Origin: Aphis gossypii
Lineage: Eukaryota > Arthropoda > Insecta > Hemiptera > Aphididae
Assembly (NCBI RefSeq): GCF_020184175.1
Contig: NC_065531.1
Location: 39,577,213 to 39,641,212, forward strand
Direction: 5' to 3'
Length of the DNA stretch: 64,000 nucleotides
Shown: positions 37,793 through 49,100 of the stretch, one piece after another
Layout: every line of letters begins with the position of its first letter
Numbering within the stretch: position 1 is the first letter of the stretch
Made by a program: the position numbers and the translations under genes
The notes under the pieces: model-generated
Seen by the model: the letters and a program-made list of their open reading frames with translations, nothing else
The model's database searches: none
Told to the model about the DNA's origin: nothing

Positions 37793-40700
37793 ATGAAAAT
37801 TCCTCTCAAAATGTCTGATTCACATTCATCATTGAACTGGAAATATTTTACAATAAGTGTTCCAGTTATTGCGGTGTGCTTAGGACTAACGTACTATTTT
37901 TTTCCTAAAAAAAGTTTGGGTAAGTATGTTATAAAATTTTAAGCATATTGTCGTAGATGACTTAAAAGTTAAAACTAAATTTTAGGTTTATTTTGTTTGT
38001 AAGATATACTTGCTATTTTTAAGAGATAATTATTTATGACTATTCTTGTTTCTTCTTTCAATATTAAATAATCATAATCAATTGTATCCGTGTTGCAGCA
38101 AACGTAAGTGACTTATTAAAAACCAATATAGTGTACTCTTAATTATCCTTAATCTTTCGCGGAATCATCTATACACAATTGTATACAAAAATAAAATTAT
38201 GAAAAAATGTATTAAATTTTAAATATTTTTGTAATATTATATGAATGTTCAAATAACAATAAAACATGCTCTAATAAAATTTTCCTAAAATACTATTTTA
38301 AATTACATAATTTAATTTTTTTTAATAATACATACAAGCATAATATGTAATTATTACCTTTTTTGTTTGAATTTTAATTTTGCAAATTATCCGTAGATGC
38401 CAATCCCACTATTCCGAGGATAATCGAGAGAACCTAAACTGTACTTAATTTTTATTCAAATAGTTAACCAAAAATAAATTCTATTTTTTGATGTTTACAC
38501 AATATTAACAATGCTTTTGTGTTAGTTCATCAAACAAAAAAACATGTTGTAATGGCTATATAGACTCAGAATAAAATCACATTAATACTTATCATATAAG
38601 ATAAATCAATTACAAACTTAAGAATTATTGTTTATACATCTTATCTTAATTATTGAAGCAAATTATAAAGCCATTATTTTCTCCTAATAATTTAATTAAG
38701 AAATTAATCCCTAAATGAGCTTGGAAATTAATGGTTAGATAGGCGAGGCGAGTGTATTTGTAGAACAAAACCAGAGTTGCAGCTAAATATGTCGTTAGTG
38801 ACTCCACATGTGGCTATGTACACCACAATATCTGAGTAATCTATAAACGCGAATATCGTGAACATGTTTGCTTTAATTTTATCGTTAAATTAATAAAAAT
38901 GATATCAAGTATTTTAATAATAAAAAGTCTTATGTTAATTAAAATTATTTGTTTTTAAATGATACACCAATAATTGTTGTTAGTATGAAATTGCTTTGCG
39001 ATATGTGAAGTCACCAACTATACATGTTTGTTTGGCTGCTGCAATTATAGCCACCACTGCTATAATCTAAGACTCTTAGATTTAATACTCAAATCTATAG
39101 GGTTGATTATAGTGTGATAAGATAATTGTGTATTTACAGTTGAGTAAAATAATTCAATATTTTAAAAATCATTTAATACGCTTTATTTTATTTTTAAATT
39201 TTTAATGTATAATTTGCTATTTGCACACAAATTTGTAAATATACTTGTTGTATGTCAGACAATTATCATGATTTTATCTAATTTTAATACTTAGTAATAA
39301 ACTATTATTTATTTTATTTTAAAGGTAGCAATAGTGATTGTAACCAGAATAATATCGGAAAATTTGAAACTTTCAAACTACAACCTCGGCCCACACAACC
39401 ACTACTACCACCACCACAGCTACAATAGAAGCTAACACTGCCTCTTGTGGCAAATTGCGTAAAAACTCCAGTAAGCTTATTATTTTTTAAATTATTTTCA
39501 ATTGTATCGTAAATATTTGTTACTTAATATTTAGTATATATACTTATTGATTTAGATACATATATTATAAAACATTAGTCTTGTTAATATGTACTATTTT
39601 AAATTTAAATACGTCTGCTTTTAATTATCTAATTTTGTTTTTAAATAAGTTAATTGTCAAATATTAAATGTATGGCGGGGGTTATTGTTTATACTGACAT
39701 ATTGCTGGTATTTTATAAATTCATTGAGTGATTTTTTTGCAATTTCATAAAAAATGGTTACTACAGTAAGTTTGAATCTCTAAAGCCGTGAGTACCAATT
39801 ACTTGAAAAATATAACTAGTTAATAATATATTTACCTTTTAAATAGATATAGGTATATAAAAAAAAAAAATGCACAAATCACTAATTGTAGTAATTATTG
39901 AAATAAATATAGGATCAGTAATTAAACCCAATGAAGAATATTCATATCAGTAAACCAAATTTTACTCTCTAATAGAAATGTTATAATATAATTCTAAACT
40001 TAAAGTACATCTATTTCAAAGCGGTTTCAGTCATAGTGCAGATTTGATCAATCCATATCATTTTCGGATTAAAGATTGCAAATATAACAGCTAAACCTAA
40101 AATTTGTTTTCTATAGCAAAGATTAGTGATATACGTGATATACGCGTATATACACGCTACTGATTTCCCAGAATCTTAGCCGTAGTTTATCTTTAATTAC
40201 CCAATCCGCTGCTAATGATGTGTACATATTGCCTATAACAATATTGTTAAAAAAAAATGTAAATTTTGCCACGTCTTAAATTATTATTTATGTAAACCTT
40301 AAATTTTGTGGGTATTAAAAAAAACCTTTAACATCATTTTTAATGACGAAAATTTAATAACAAATATGCAGTATCTATATATTGTAATCTTATACTCTTT
40401 ATTATCCTTTTAAATAAAAATTTTAATATAAATTAAATATCATGTTTTGTTACCTGTGATTTTTAAATTCATACAGGCAACACATTACATTATAATTTTT
40501 TAACCTAATCTCTTTTATTTTAGACTGGTGAAAAAACTAACAATATAGCAAAGAACGCTTGAATGAGCAGTTTAGTTTGTCCCAAAAGCTCTTTGGTGGT
40601 ATTTTATGAGTTGTTCAATGATGTATCAATTCACTTACAAGAGCATCGACTTCATAATGTTAGGAATTATACTCTCGAAGTAAGATATAATTTTATTTTA

Positions 40701-40849
40701 TGCTTTGTGAAATAATATACCTAATGATTAATAATTATTCTTTAAAAAAAATATAGATTGATGGTCAAATCTATTTTGGAAATCATATTTCCAAGATTCA
40801 AGCAAAACAGAAAGCATGTGAAAACTTCTTGCGCAGTATGTTGGACTAA
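37793..40849 (+). pseudogene. Damaged gene with N-terminal membrane anchor and dsRNA-binding motif
   Basis: Four putative exons with GT-AG borders and compatible phases: 37793-37919, 39325-39470, 40524-40679 and 40757-40849. Exon 1 encodes a start Met and one hydrophobic helix followed by PKK. Exon 2 encodes a Gln/Pro-rich linker. Exons 3 and 4 encode a near-complete dsRBM: helix 1 from PKSS, strands around NYTLEVEIDGQIYFG, and a second helix with SKIQAKQKA. The pattern is closest to ADAR/NF90-class motifs. The joined frame meets TAG at 39426-39428 and TGA at 40560-40562. An ATG directly after the second stop (40563) would still give a 69-residue protein that is just the dsRBM. Exon 2 recurs in inverted orientation at 41096-40951, where it has no stop. 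It could be a pseudogene, two small genes, or an RNA-producing locus. Confidence 0.6.
38655..39570 (+). repeat. Left arm of a long inverted repeat
   Basis: About 915 nt pair with 40852-41758 in inverted orientation at roughly 90% identity, with small indels. The arm includes exon 2 of the dsRBM gene plus flanking intron on both sides. The spacer between the arms (39571-40851) holds the dsRBM exons. Confidence 0.9.
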
Positions 40850-40851
40850 TA

Positions 40852-41758
40852 TTGCATATATGTACCCAAATCAATAAGTATACATACTTCATATTACGTA
40901 ACAAATATTTACGATACAATTGAAAATAATTTAAAAAATAATAAGCTTACTAGAGTTTTTACACAATTATCTACAAGAGGCAGTGTTAGCTTCAGTTGTA
41001 GCTGTGGTGGTGGTAGTGGTGATTGTGGGGGCGGAGGTTGTTGTTTGAAAGTTTCAAATTTTTCGATATTATTCAGGTTACAATCACTATTGCTACCTTT
41101 AAAATAAAATAATTAATAATAGTTTATTACTAAGTATCAAAATAAGATTAAATCATCATTATTGTCTGGAATATAACAAGTATATTTACCAATTTGTGTG
41201 CAAATTATACATTAAAAATTTAAAAATAAAATAAAGTGTATTAAACGATTTTTAAAATTTTGAATTATTTTACTCAACTGTAAATACACAGTTATTACAC
41301 TATAATCAACCCTATAGATTTGAGTATTAGATCTTAGAGTCTTAGACTATAGCAGTGGTGGCTATAATTGCAGCCAAACAAACATGTATAGTTAGTGACT
41401 TCACATATCGCAAAGCGATTTCACACTAACAACAGTTATTGGTGTATCATTTAAAAACAAATAATTTTACTTGACATAAGACATTTTATTATTAAAATAC
41501 TTATCATTTTTAGTAATTTAACGATAAAATTAAAGCAAACATGTTCACGCTATTTGCGTTTATTGATTACTAAGATATTTTGGTGTATATATTAGCCACA
41601 TACGGAGTCACTAACGACATGTTTAGCTGCAACTTTGGTTTTTTTCTACAAATACACTCGCCTTGCCTATCTAACCATTAATTTCCAAGCTCATTTAGGG
41701 ATCAATTTCTTAATTAAATTATTAGGAGAAAATAATCGCTTCATAATTTGCATTTACA
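40852..41758 (-). repeat. Right arm of the long inverted repeat, with antisense exon copy
   Basis: Reverse-complement partner of 38655-39570. It starts three bases after the dsRBM stop codon, so a transcript running on would contain antisense copies of its own exon 2 (40951-41096) and introns. The exon copy on the minus strand keeps the splice acceptor and donor and has an open frame where the sense copy has TAG. Confidence 0.9.
41103..41108 (+). terminator. First AATAAA downstream of the dsRBM stop codon
   Basis: No AATAAA occurs between the stop at 40849 and this site. It lies just past the antisense exon-2 copy. If used, the 3'UTR would include the whole 146-nt antisense exon. Confidence 0.4.
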
Positions 41759-42173
41759 CCTATAGAAACCTATTTGTATAATAATTCACCTGGGCTCACG
41801 CCCGTTTACTCAATAAATAAATAAATAAATAAATAAATAAATTCTTGGTCAAGTAAGTGTCGATCAAGTTTTAGTCGATTAAAACAAAGATCGATTTCAA
41901 GCATGTGTTGCATAATAAAATTATGGCACAATATTTTAGCTTAAAACCCCTCCCGAAATTAATTTCCAGTTACGGCCTTGATTAAATCTATAGGTATATT
42001 ATTTTAAAACAATAACTAAAATATACAATTTTTTATTTATTTATCGTTTGATATATTTTATTAACAAAATCATTACAAACACATGCTTGAAATCGATTTT
42101 TATTTTAATCCACTAAAACTTAATCGACACTTACTTTACCAAGAATTATTATATAAATAGGTTTCTATAGGTG
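41757..42173. mobile_element. MITE with long inverted termini and TA target duplication
   Basis: The left end CACCTATAGAAACC is matched by its complement at the right end. Inverted similarity extends about 90-150 nt inward and includes segments around TCTTGGTCAAGTAAGTGTCGA. TA borders both sides (41755-41756 and 42174-42175), as expected for Tc1/mariner-type elements. An (AAAT)n microsatellite occupies about 41812-41840. It abuts the right arm of the long inverted repeat and has no coding capacity. Confidence 0.75.
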
Positions 42174-42175
42174 TA

Positions 42176-43618
42176 TAGGTGTAATATTAATACAAATCAC
42201 CCAACTGGTAAATGAAAAATATGCGTCTACATTTTTGATGGTATATTACTTAGACATCGATCATATTATTTAATATATTGTCACATATTTAAGTGTTAAA
42301 TGAATGTGTATGTGTTCAAGTACCAGGCCTACGGTATTATAGGACTAACCAAATACAATAATCGTATCCATTATTCATAGCGTTGTTGAACCGGATATCC
42401 GAATAAAACCATATACTTGTCTTGTTCACCTATCGTATATTCGTATTGAACACTTGTTATTGTTATAAATGTTATAATACTGACGCATTCGTTGAACGTG
42501 ATTCTGCATTCGAATAGGAGATTATTGTATTGTTGAACAAATTTTACAGGCTATAAGAATAAATTCAGAAATAATATAACTATATAAGAACCGTCTTTTA
42601 TAAAGATGACGACACGTACACATATGGCTTCAAGATTATAATCTAGGAAGGGTTCAATATAGTTTTGTACGATTTTCGAACATTGCAGTTTATACTACGA
42701 AAATGTCTTATACTTACTATGTTTGCTATAAATATTAAAACTTTTGAGTTGTATAATACTAAAATACTTAACTTAACTTTGAACACTAAAATATGTATAA
42801 CCGTTTAACACAACAAAAATAAAACAATATTTGTTCTAGTGATGTCTTATCTTACGTCTCGGTTCGGTCTACTCATATCAAAATAATTTACCACTCTGCT
42901 CCAAAAGGTAATGTTAATGTACGTCAATCGTATTAATTTAAGATGATCGTTTAGAAATATTTTTACAATTATACGTGTTCACCGTGTTTTTAGAAAAAAA
43001 AAGTATTATCCAACTCTAAGTCTCTAAATGCTACAATAAAGTCTTGCGTGTACAAATAAATAATAAAATTTAAAATAAATAATATATTTTAAATTACGAT
43101 GTTTTATTCAATAAAATAACCATTTAAATACTATCATATTATTATACATGAATTATTTCATGTTTTAACATATTCGTGGGCAATTCATGAGCGAGCTAGT
43201 TATTTAACGGAATTCTACACTTTAACTGTGACATATAATATACCTATCTATTTATGTCGTAGGCATATAGTTAAAGAATTTACTTTGTATGCAATTTAAC
43301 TAAATTCCTTTTTCAAGTCAGGAAAATAATAAAAATGAAATATGTTGTATTATTTTAAAAATGTAACTATATTTTCTATTAATTATTTATTTCTATTTTA
43401 TATATATGTATATATAAAAAAAAAATTGTATTATTTATATTACGTTTTATTCGATATACGTGAGAACAATAATAAAGCAATATGTTAAAAACAGAATTTT
43501 ATTTGATCTCCGATGAACTAAAATTTACATCACCATAATTTTATAAATTCTCTATTTTTATACGTTTTATTAATGTGAAATTTAACTATCATTACACGGC
43601 GTATTGCTTAGGCAATTT
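42176..43618. other. Intergenic, nothing recognised
   Basis: AT-rich DNA with no open frame above background and no terminal-repeat element that I could delimit. Confidence 0.55.
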
Positions 43619-43634
43619 AGGTTCATTACTGTTG

Positions 43635-43691
43635 GGAGGAAGCAATGCGAAAGCGGTCCCCTCCCGGTCGTCGATTTAACCAAAAAAAAAA
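43635..43691 (+). mobile_element. Micro-retroposon copy 2 with perfect 16-bp target duplication
   Basis: A 57-bp insert: a GGAGG...CCTCC hairpin-forming core containing GCGAAAGC, then GGTCGTC, a short linker and an A tail. It is flanked by the identical 16-mer AGGTTCATTACTGTTG at 43619-43634 and 43692-43707. A long target duplication plus an A tail is the mark of LINE-mediated retroposition. Confidence 0.85.
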
Positions 43692-43949
43692 AGGTTCATT
43701 ACTGTTGTGGATATTATAATATTATAATTTATTATTATGTGTCAATAATTCATTTTTCTTATACGTTTTATTAGTTATTAGAATAATAATTTAAATTTAA
43801 ATTTGTGATAAATTGTCGATAAAATAATGCAATTTTTAACTTTGAAGGTGGTTTTGGATTGCAAATTAGATCAAATTTGTATTTTATAGAAGTCATTAGG
43901 TTATATTTATCTTAATATAACAATATAACTAATTAAAATTACTAATGTT

Positions 43950-44690
43950 GCTTGGTTACAACCAAATACGAGACTATAACCACATACCAGGTTATAACCC
44001 AATATATGGTGTCAACCACATACTTGGTAAAAAAAGTCGGTAACAACCAGACACCAGGTTACAAACAAACAGTATGTATCAACTATGGTTATATACTTGG
44101 TATAACCAACTTGATTATAAAATATAACTAGTAACAATCACAAAGTAGAAATCAACCACATACCAGGTTAAAACCAAATAAATAGTATGTATAAAACTAC
44201 ATACTCGGTATAAAAACTTGGTTACAACCGGATACCAGATTACAAAAATATATCAGGTAACAAACACAAATTAGGTATCAACCACATACTTGGTGTAAAT
44301 AACTTGGTCACAACCAATTACATGGATATAACCAAATACCAGGTTTGATCAAATAAATAGTATAAAATCACATACTAGGTTATAACAAAAAAAATGGTAT
44401 CAACTACATACCAGGTTATAACCAAATAAATGGTACCAAACCATATACTTTTTATAAATATGTAAAGGCGGGTTTCCACTACATAAGTGTACGTGTACGT
44501 GCATAAAAAATTCTTTTCTGTGATTGGTTGGTACATGGTAAGCTTTTGGTATACCAGAAAGTTTATACATCCCAACCAATCACAGAAAAGTATTTTTATG
44601 CAGATACACGTACACGTATGTTGTGAAAACCCCCCTTAAAGATACCCGAGTACAAGAATATACCTGGTAACAACCACACATACTTGGTAT
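43950..44690 (+). repeat. Degenerate minisatellite, unit near 20 bp, interrupted by a MITE
   Basis: The sequence consists of many diverged head-to-tail variants of a unit such as ACATACCAGGTTATAACCA, running from about 43950 to 44460. It resumes after the inserted element from about 44640. Strong divergence between units implies an old array. No coding frame is conserved through it. Confidence 0.8.
44466..44636. mobile_element. 171-bp PIF/Harbinger-like MITE
   Basis: The inverted termini extend about 65 nt on each side, from AGGCGGGTTT through TTTTCTGTGATTGGTTGG. This leaves a spacer of only about 40 nt, so the whole element folds as a hairpin. It is flanked by TAA on both sides (44463-44465 and 44637-44639), matching the TWA target preference of PIF/Harbinger elements. 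It inserted into the pre-existing minisatellite. Confidence 0.8.
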
Positions 44691-45006
44691 GCTAGGTAAC
44701 GAGAACTCTGCCTTTTTAGTGCTTCTTGATTTTATGATAATGATTTTTTATGTTCTTTTTTTAATTATTTATTTTCTTTTTTTACTTTTATGTAATTGTC
44801 TGTTTAAATTTGTAAAATTTAAACTTCTTCGTATGTAGGTATAGTTTTATTCATTTTATTTTATACTACTATTTATTATCATAATCACTTATAGGTAATT
44901 ATACCAAACTACAACTCATAAAAAGTTAGATACTTAAACTTTGAACTACAACAATAATTAATAAATATGAATTAAAAATTTAGTTAAAATCACTTTTTTT
45001 TTCATT
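44691..45006. other. Short intergenic stretch, nothing recognised
   Basis: T-rich DNA between the minisatellite and the FLYWCH transposon; no feature is supported. Confidence 0.5.
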
Positions 45007-45014
45007 AATTAAGT

Positions 45015-46187
45015 GGGCGGTAGTAAACTCTCCCGATTTTATGGTAAACTATCCCGATTTTTAAAAATAGTAAACTCTCCCGAATGTAAACTCTCCCGGG
45101 TCAAAATTATGCGGTGATATTGAATTGAGTCCGTGGTACTTTTATGTGTTTGAATTGAGTCCCGCTTATTATCTTAATATCTTTGAATTGAGTCCGTGTA
45201 GATAAAATGTTATAACTACCTACCAATGGCGACCTTGAACTTTGCACATCATATTATAGCGGAGTATCGGATATGCAACAATAACGGATATTCGTCAATC
45301 AGTCGTGTCGAATAATTCGTGAACGCACAATATTTACTTTTAAATCAATAACTTAATAGTTTAAAATAATTTAACGTTAAATTATTACGAAAAATGGAGT
45401 GTATGCTTAGTGAAAAACAAAAGGAAATAAGGATTATTGAAGGTTTTAAGTTTCGTTTTCATAAAATGTTGCAAGGCGAGGTTCAACGGTGGACATGTTG
45501 TAAAAACTCGTGTAAGTGTTTTTTTAAATTAACCTCTAATAATGTTATGTCAGATATCTACAATGAACATAATCATGATAAATGTGACGAACAAGTAATT
45601 ACTAGACAGAAAGTCAGTAATGCTGTTAAAAGAAAAGCTGTAGAAGATATTTCTGCCCGGCCATCTAAAATTTTACATAATGAGTTTAAAAATGGTGACA
45701 TTTTATGGTGCATTTTATGGTTTTATGGTGCAAATTATGTTTACCTGAAGTAAATGTGTAAACTCTCCTGGGTCAACTTTATAGTTACCTGTAGGAAGTA
45801 TGTAAGCTCTCCCGAGTTGTTTTAAATGTTATTGCTACACTACGAGTTGGAAATTTTTAAGTATATTTTGTATTTGTAACTTATATTATTATTATTGAAT
45901 ATTTTTAAAAGAAACTTAAATGTATATTGGATTTTTTGAAATTTTATTTTTTATTGTATTTTGACTATAATATCATGTTCATAGCAGCTAAAGACATTAA
46001 TTTATATTGTAATTATTATTATATATGATTGACTATTTTTAAACGCAACTTAAATATATATTAAATTTATTTTATGAATTTTACTAGACCCGGGAGAGTT
46101 TACATATTTCCGTTAGGTAGTACTGGAGTAGACCCGGGAGAGTGTACCATCGGGAGAGTTTACCATCGGGAGAGTTTACAATCGCCC
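45015..46187 (+). mobile_element. 1.17-kb DNA transposon with iterated subterminal motif and 8-bp target duplication
   Basis: Termini GGGCG...CGCCC are inverted repeats of about 24 nt. The 8-bp sequence AATTAAGT flanks both ends (45007-45014 and 46188-46195). The motif GTAAACTCTCCCG, with minor variants, occurs four times at the left end (45023-45098) and twice internally (45758, 45802). It occurs four more times in reverse orientation at the right end (46090-46179). The sequence GAATTGAGTCC occurs three times at 45122-45195. It encodes a FLYWCH zinc finger but no transposase catalytic domain, so it is non-autonomous. Zinc-finger type and duplication length suggest a MULE-like element. Confidence 0.85.
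45394..45753 (+). CDS. FLYWCH zinc-finger protein fragment carried by a transposon
   Basis: A 119-residue open frame. Residues about 15-62 fit a FLYWCH finger: G-F-K-F-R-F-H, then W33-x-C35, C40, and H59-x-H61 as the likely zinc ligands. It is followed by a basic segment (NAVKRKAVEDISARPSKI) seen in MULE-associated proteins. The C-terminal 20 residues appear to be read-through into low-complexity repeats. The frame lies entirely inside the transposon at 45015-46187. FLYWCH domains bind DNA and often precede MULE transposases. Here the transposase part is missing, so this is either a domesticated-size regulator of the element or a remnant. Confidence 0.7.
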   Translation: MECMLSEKQKEIRIIEGFKFRFHKMLQGEVQRWTCCKNSCKCFFKLTSNNVMSDIYNEHNHDKCDEQVITRQKVSNAVKRKAVEDISARPSKILHNEFKNGDILWCILWFYGANYVYLK

Positions 46188-46195
46188 AATTAAGT

Positions 46196-49100
46196 AACAA
46201 ATCACTTTCAGGTTACAGTTACAAACCAAACCACTAACATAACCTTTGTATTGAAAAATTTTCAATTTGAGTGCAGAATGGGAAAGGCTAAACTCTGGGC
46301 TTATACATATTTACACTGATATGCTTAAATTATTGAAAAATATGGTTAGGTAATAATAATAATCTAGCTGCGTGACGCAGAATTGTAGAAGAAAAATATA
46401 ATAAATTGATTATTACCCAAATGATGATTCGAGAATTTTTTCTGCTCAATTTTAATCTGAAAAGTATATTTCCAAATAATTAAAACTCATACATAGGTAT
46501 TAGGTATTTAATTAGGTAATATTCTGGAATATAAACATGTTTAAATTCCTATATTCCACGTGTGTTAGACAAAAACAGAAATCACATTTTCCAATCCTTT
46601 TAAACACTTCTGGTCCATCTGTCAAAATATGTTATTCATTGTTCTACGACTGTTGTTAAGAATTTATGTCCCTTATGCTTATATTTTGTTGATTTTTAAA
46701 ACCTAATAATTATAGCGTTGGTCATAGGTATATAGCATAATGATTTTATATATTAAATGGGGGGGGGGTTGATATACTATATAATGATTCAGGTACACAA
46801 GTGATTGCACACGGACGTATAAAATAATACATTTTTACACAGAGAAGCTGATCAGAATTTCGAGGGGGATATAGCTCCCTTAGCTCCCTCCCCAACCATA
46901 AATCTTTGACATTGGTATAAAATAGTCGCTGTATCTAGAGGTCATATCTATATTTGCTGGTTCCGTGTTACAAACATATATAACATAAATTCAATGTACT
47001 GTTCAACTGTTGTACATTTGTAAGACAAAGTTCTACTTTACCAACAGATGTGTTCGTGCGCGTGTTTCTTGAAAGCTAAGTCCGAAAGTTAAACACAGAG
47101 GAATGTTGTAAGTTTGGCAAAATCGGGTTATTAGAATAATTGTTTAGATAAATTGTTCGCCTTTGTATAATTTTTAAATACGTCACATGTATACTAATAA
47201 TTACATTCATATTGATGAAACTACTAAAAATAAAATTCATTTAGTTTCTAATACCAAGCAAATCTGTTAAAATATTTCTTCAAAATATTATTTTTGCATT
47301 TGAGATAATTGTTATTTGTTCTTATGTATTGATCTATGTTTAAAATTTAAATAACTTCAAAACATGTTCAATGAAAACATGTAAATTTGTGTAATTATAC
47401 AATATAAACTAAAAAATATGATACCTATGTAAATATCAGAAAAATAGATTTGTTTCATTAACATAAATATGATAATAATAGTATTATAATTAAAAGCAAT
47501 AAATTTATTAGTTACTATATTATAATCGTTTTTACCATCTACTTGACGTTATCTCAACTTATTTGGAACAACATAATTATATATTATACTATCTACATTC
47601 TACAAGGTAGTAATAAATATAATATTATGAATCCTTAACGTAGCATAATATTATATAACAAATAGAAAATATGATAAAATATTTATGTGAACTGCGGTAG
47701 TTCAGTATAATTTACCATGATGAAAACTATTGATAAATTTTCAACATAAACAATTTTTACATTGAGTTATACAAATACATACAAACTAATATTAGCTTAT
47801 TAAAAGAACATAGAGGTAACAGGATTATTTCTAAATTTGTTAGTAATTAAGCCCAAAAACAAATTTGTTTTATTTATAATTACAAAATAGTTTGAACCCA
47901 CTTTTAAAATTATAAGAAAATTAAATCAAAATTAATATGAGTTTAGATGTAAATATAGAAGTACCAATATAGATGTTATTTAAGTAATACAGTAGATTAT
48001 AAATATTAAGAAGTTTAATTTTTAGTTTTTACTGTCATAGAACGTCTCTGATAGCTATTTTTAATCATTATTTTTTTTTCATTTATAAAGAATTATATAT
48101 ATTAGGTACGTTCTCTAGCGAACTCTTTAATCCTGGTCCTTGAGTTTATTTGAACTCGTATAGATGGCTCTGTATATTCATTCTTGCCTGACGATTGCTT
48201 ATGGTCATTTATAAAATCTTGATCATTCAAAATTTAAATATTCAAGAGAATACAAAGAATTCTTAAAACTTAATTTTTTTATTAAATTATATATTAAGTA
48301 TTTTTTTCTATCAGAGAAATACATTTTTGATGACAGTTATTTTAAATAGGTAATATAAGTTCATGATTTTTAAAACGAATTATTTGCTTTGTAAAGATTT
48401 CACAACTCAAGAGGCTATGTTCACTAAGAAAAGTCTATGGTTTCAAATCTTCCTAAATGAAATATTATTCTCAAATAAATATTGACAGTATTATTGTATG
48501 TATAATATTATAGTTCTAATTTTTGAAATGTCTTTTTTACATTGATTGTTAGGTAGGTAGTGTATGTTAAATTATAGTTTATATGTTTGTAAAAATTTAA
48601 AATTGTCTACAAATTGTAAACTTTGTATGAATATGATTTGATTGATATAGGGTGATGGAAAATAGATAGTGTGGCGAAACAGCTAATATCCAATCAAAAG
48701 CTATTAAAATATTTTTGTCTTTTATGAAAAAACGTTCGTGAAAAATAAAACAATTAAAATTTAGAAATGTAAAATTTGTAGCCGAAAAGTTATGATTAAA
48801 CTAACAAAGTTTATTAAAATCACGATATTTAAAAATAAATAAAGAATATTAATATTATATAGACCACAGCTTTTATAGAAAAAAAATCATTTTTCCTTAT
48901 TTTAAACAATACTAATAACTAGTAACTGGCTAGTTACTAGCTTCATAATGATCAAATATTTCATGGTTTTTAATGTTTGAAATATTTTATCCATAGGAAC
49001 ATCGTGAAATTAAGTGTTTTTCCATATGCTGTTGTAATAAATTCGAAATCCTAAATTAATAATTTTTGGAATTTTACCACTTTTAATTCGGATTTATCTA

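Noticed and set aside
44375..44575. 66-codon minus-strand frame
   Set aside because: It spans the minisatellite and one arm of the Harbinger-like MITE, so it is repeat-derived and not a gene.
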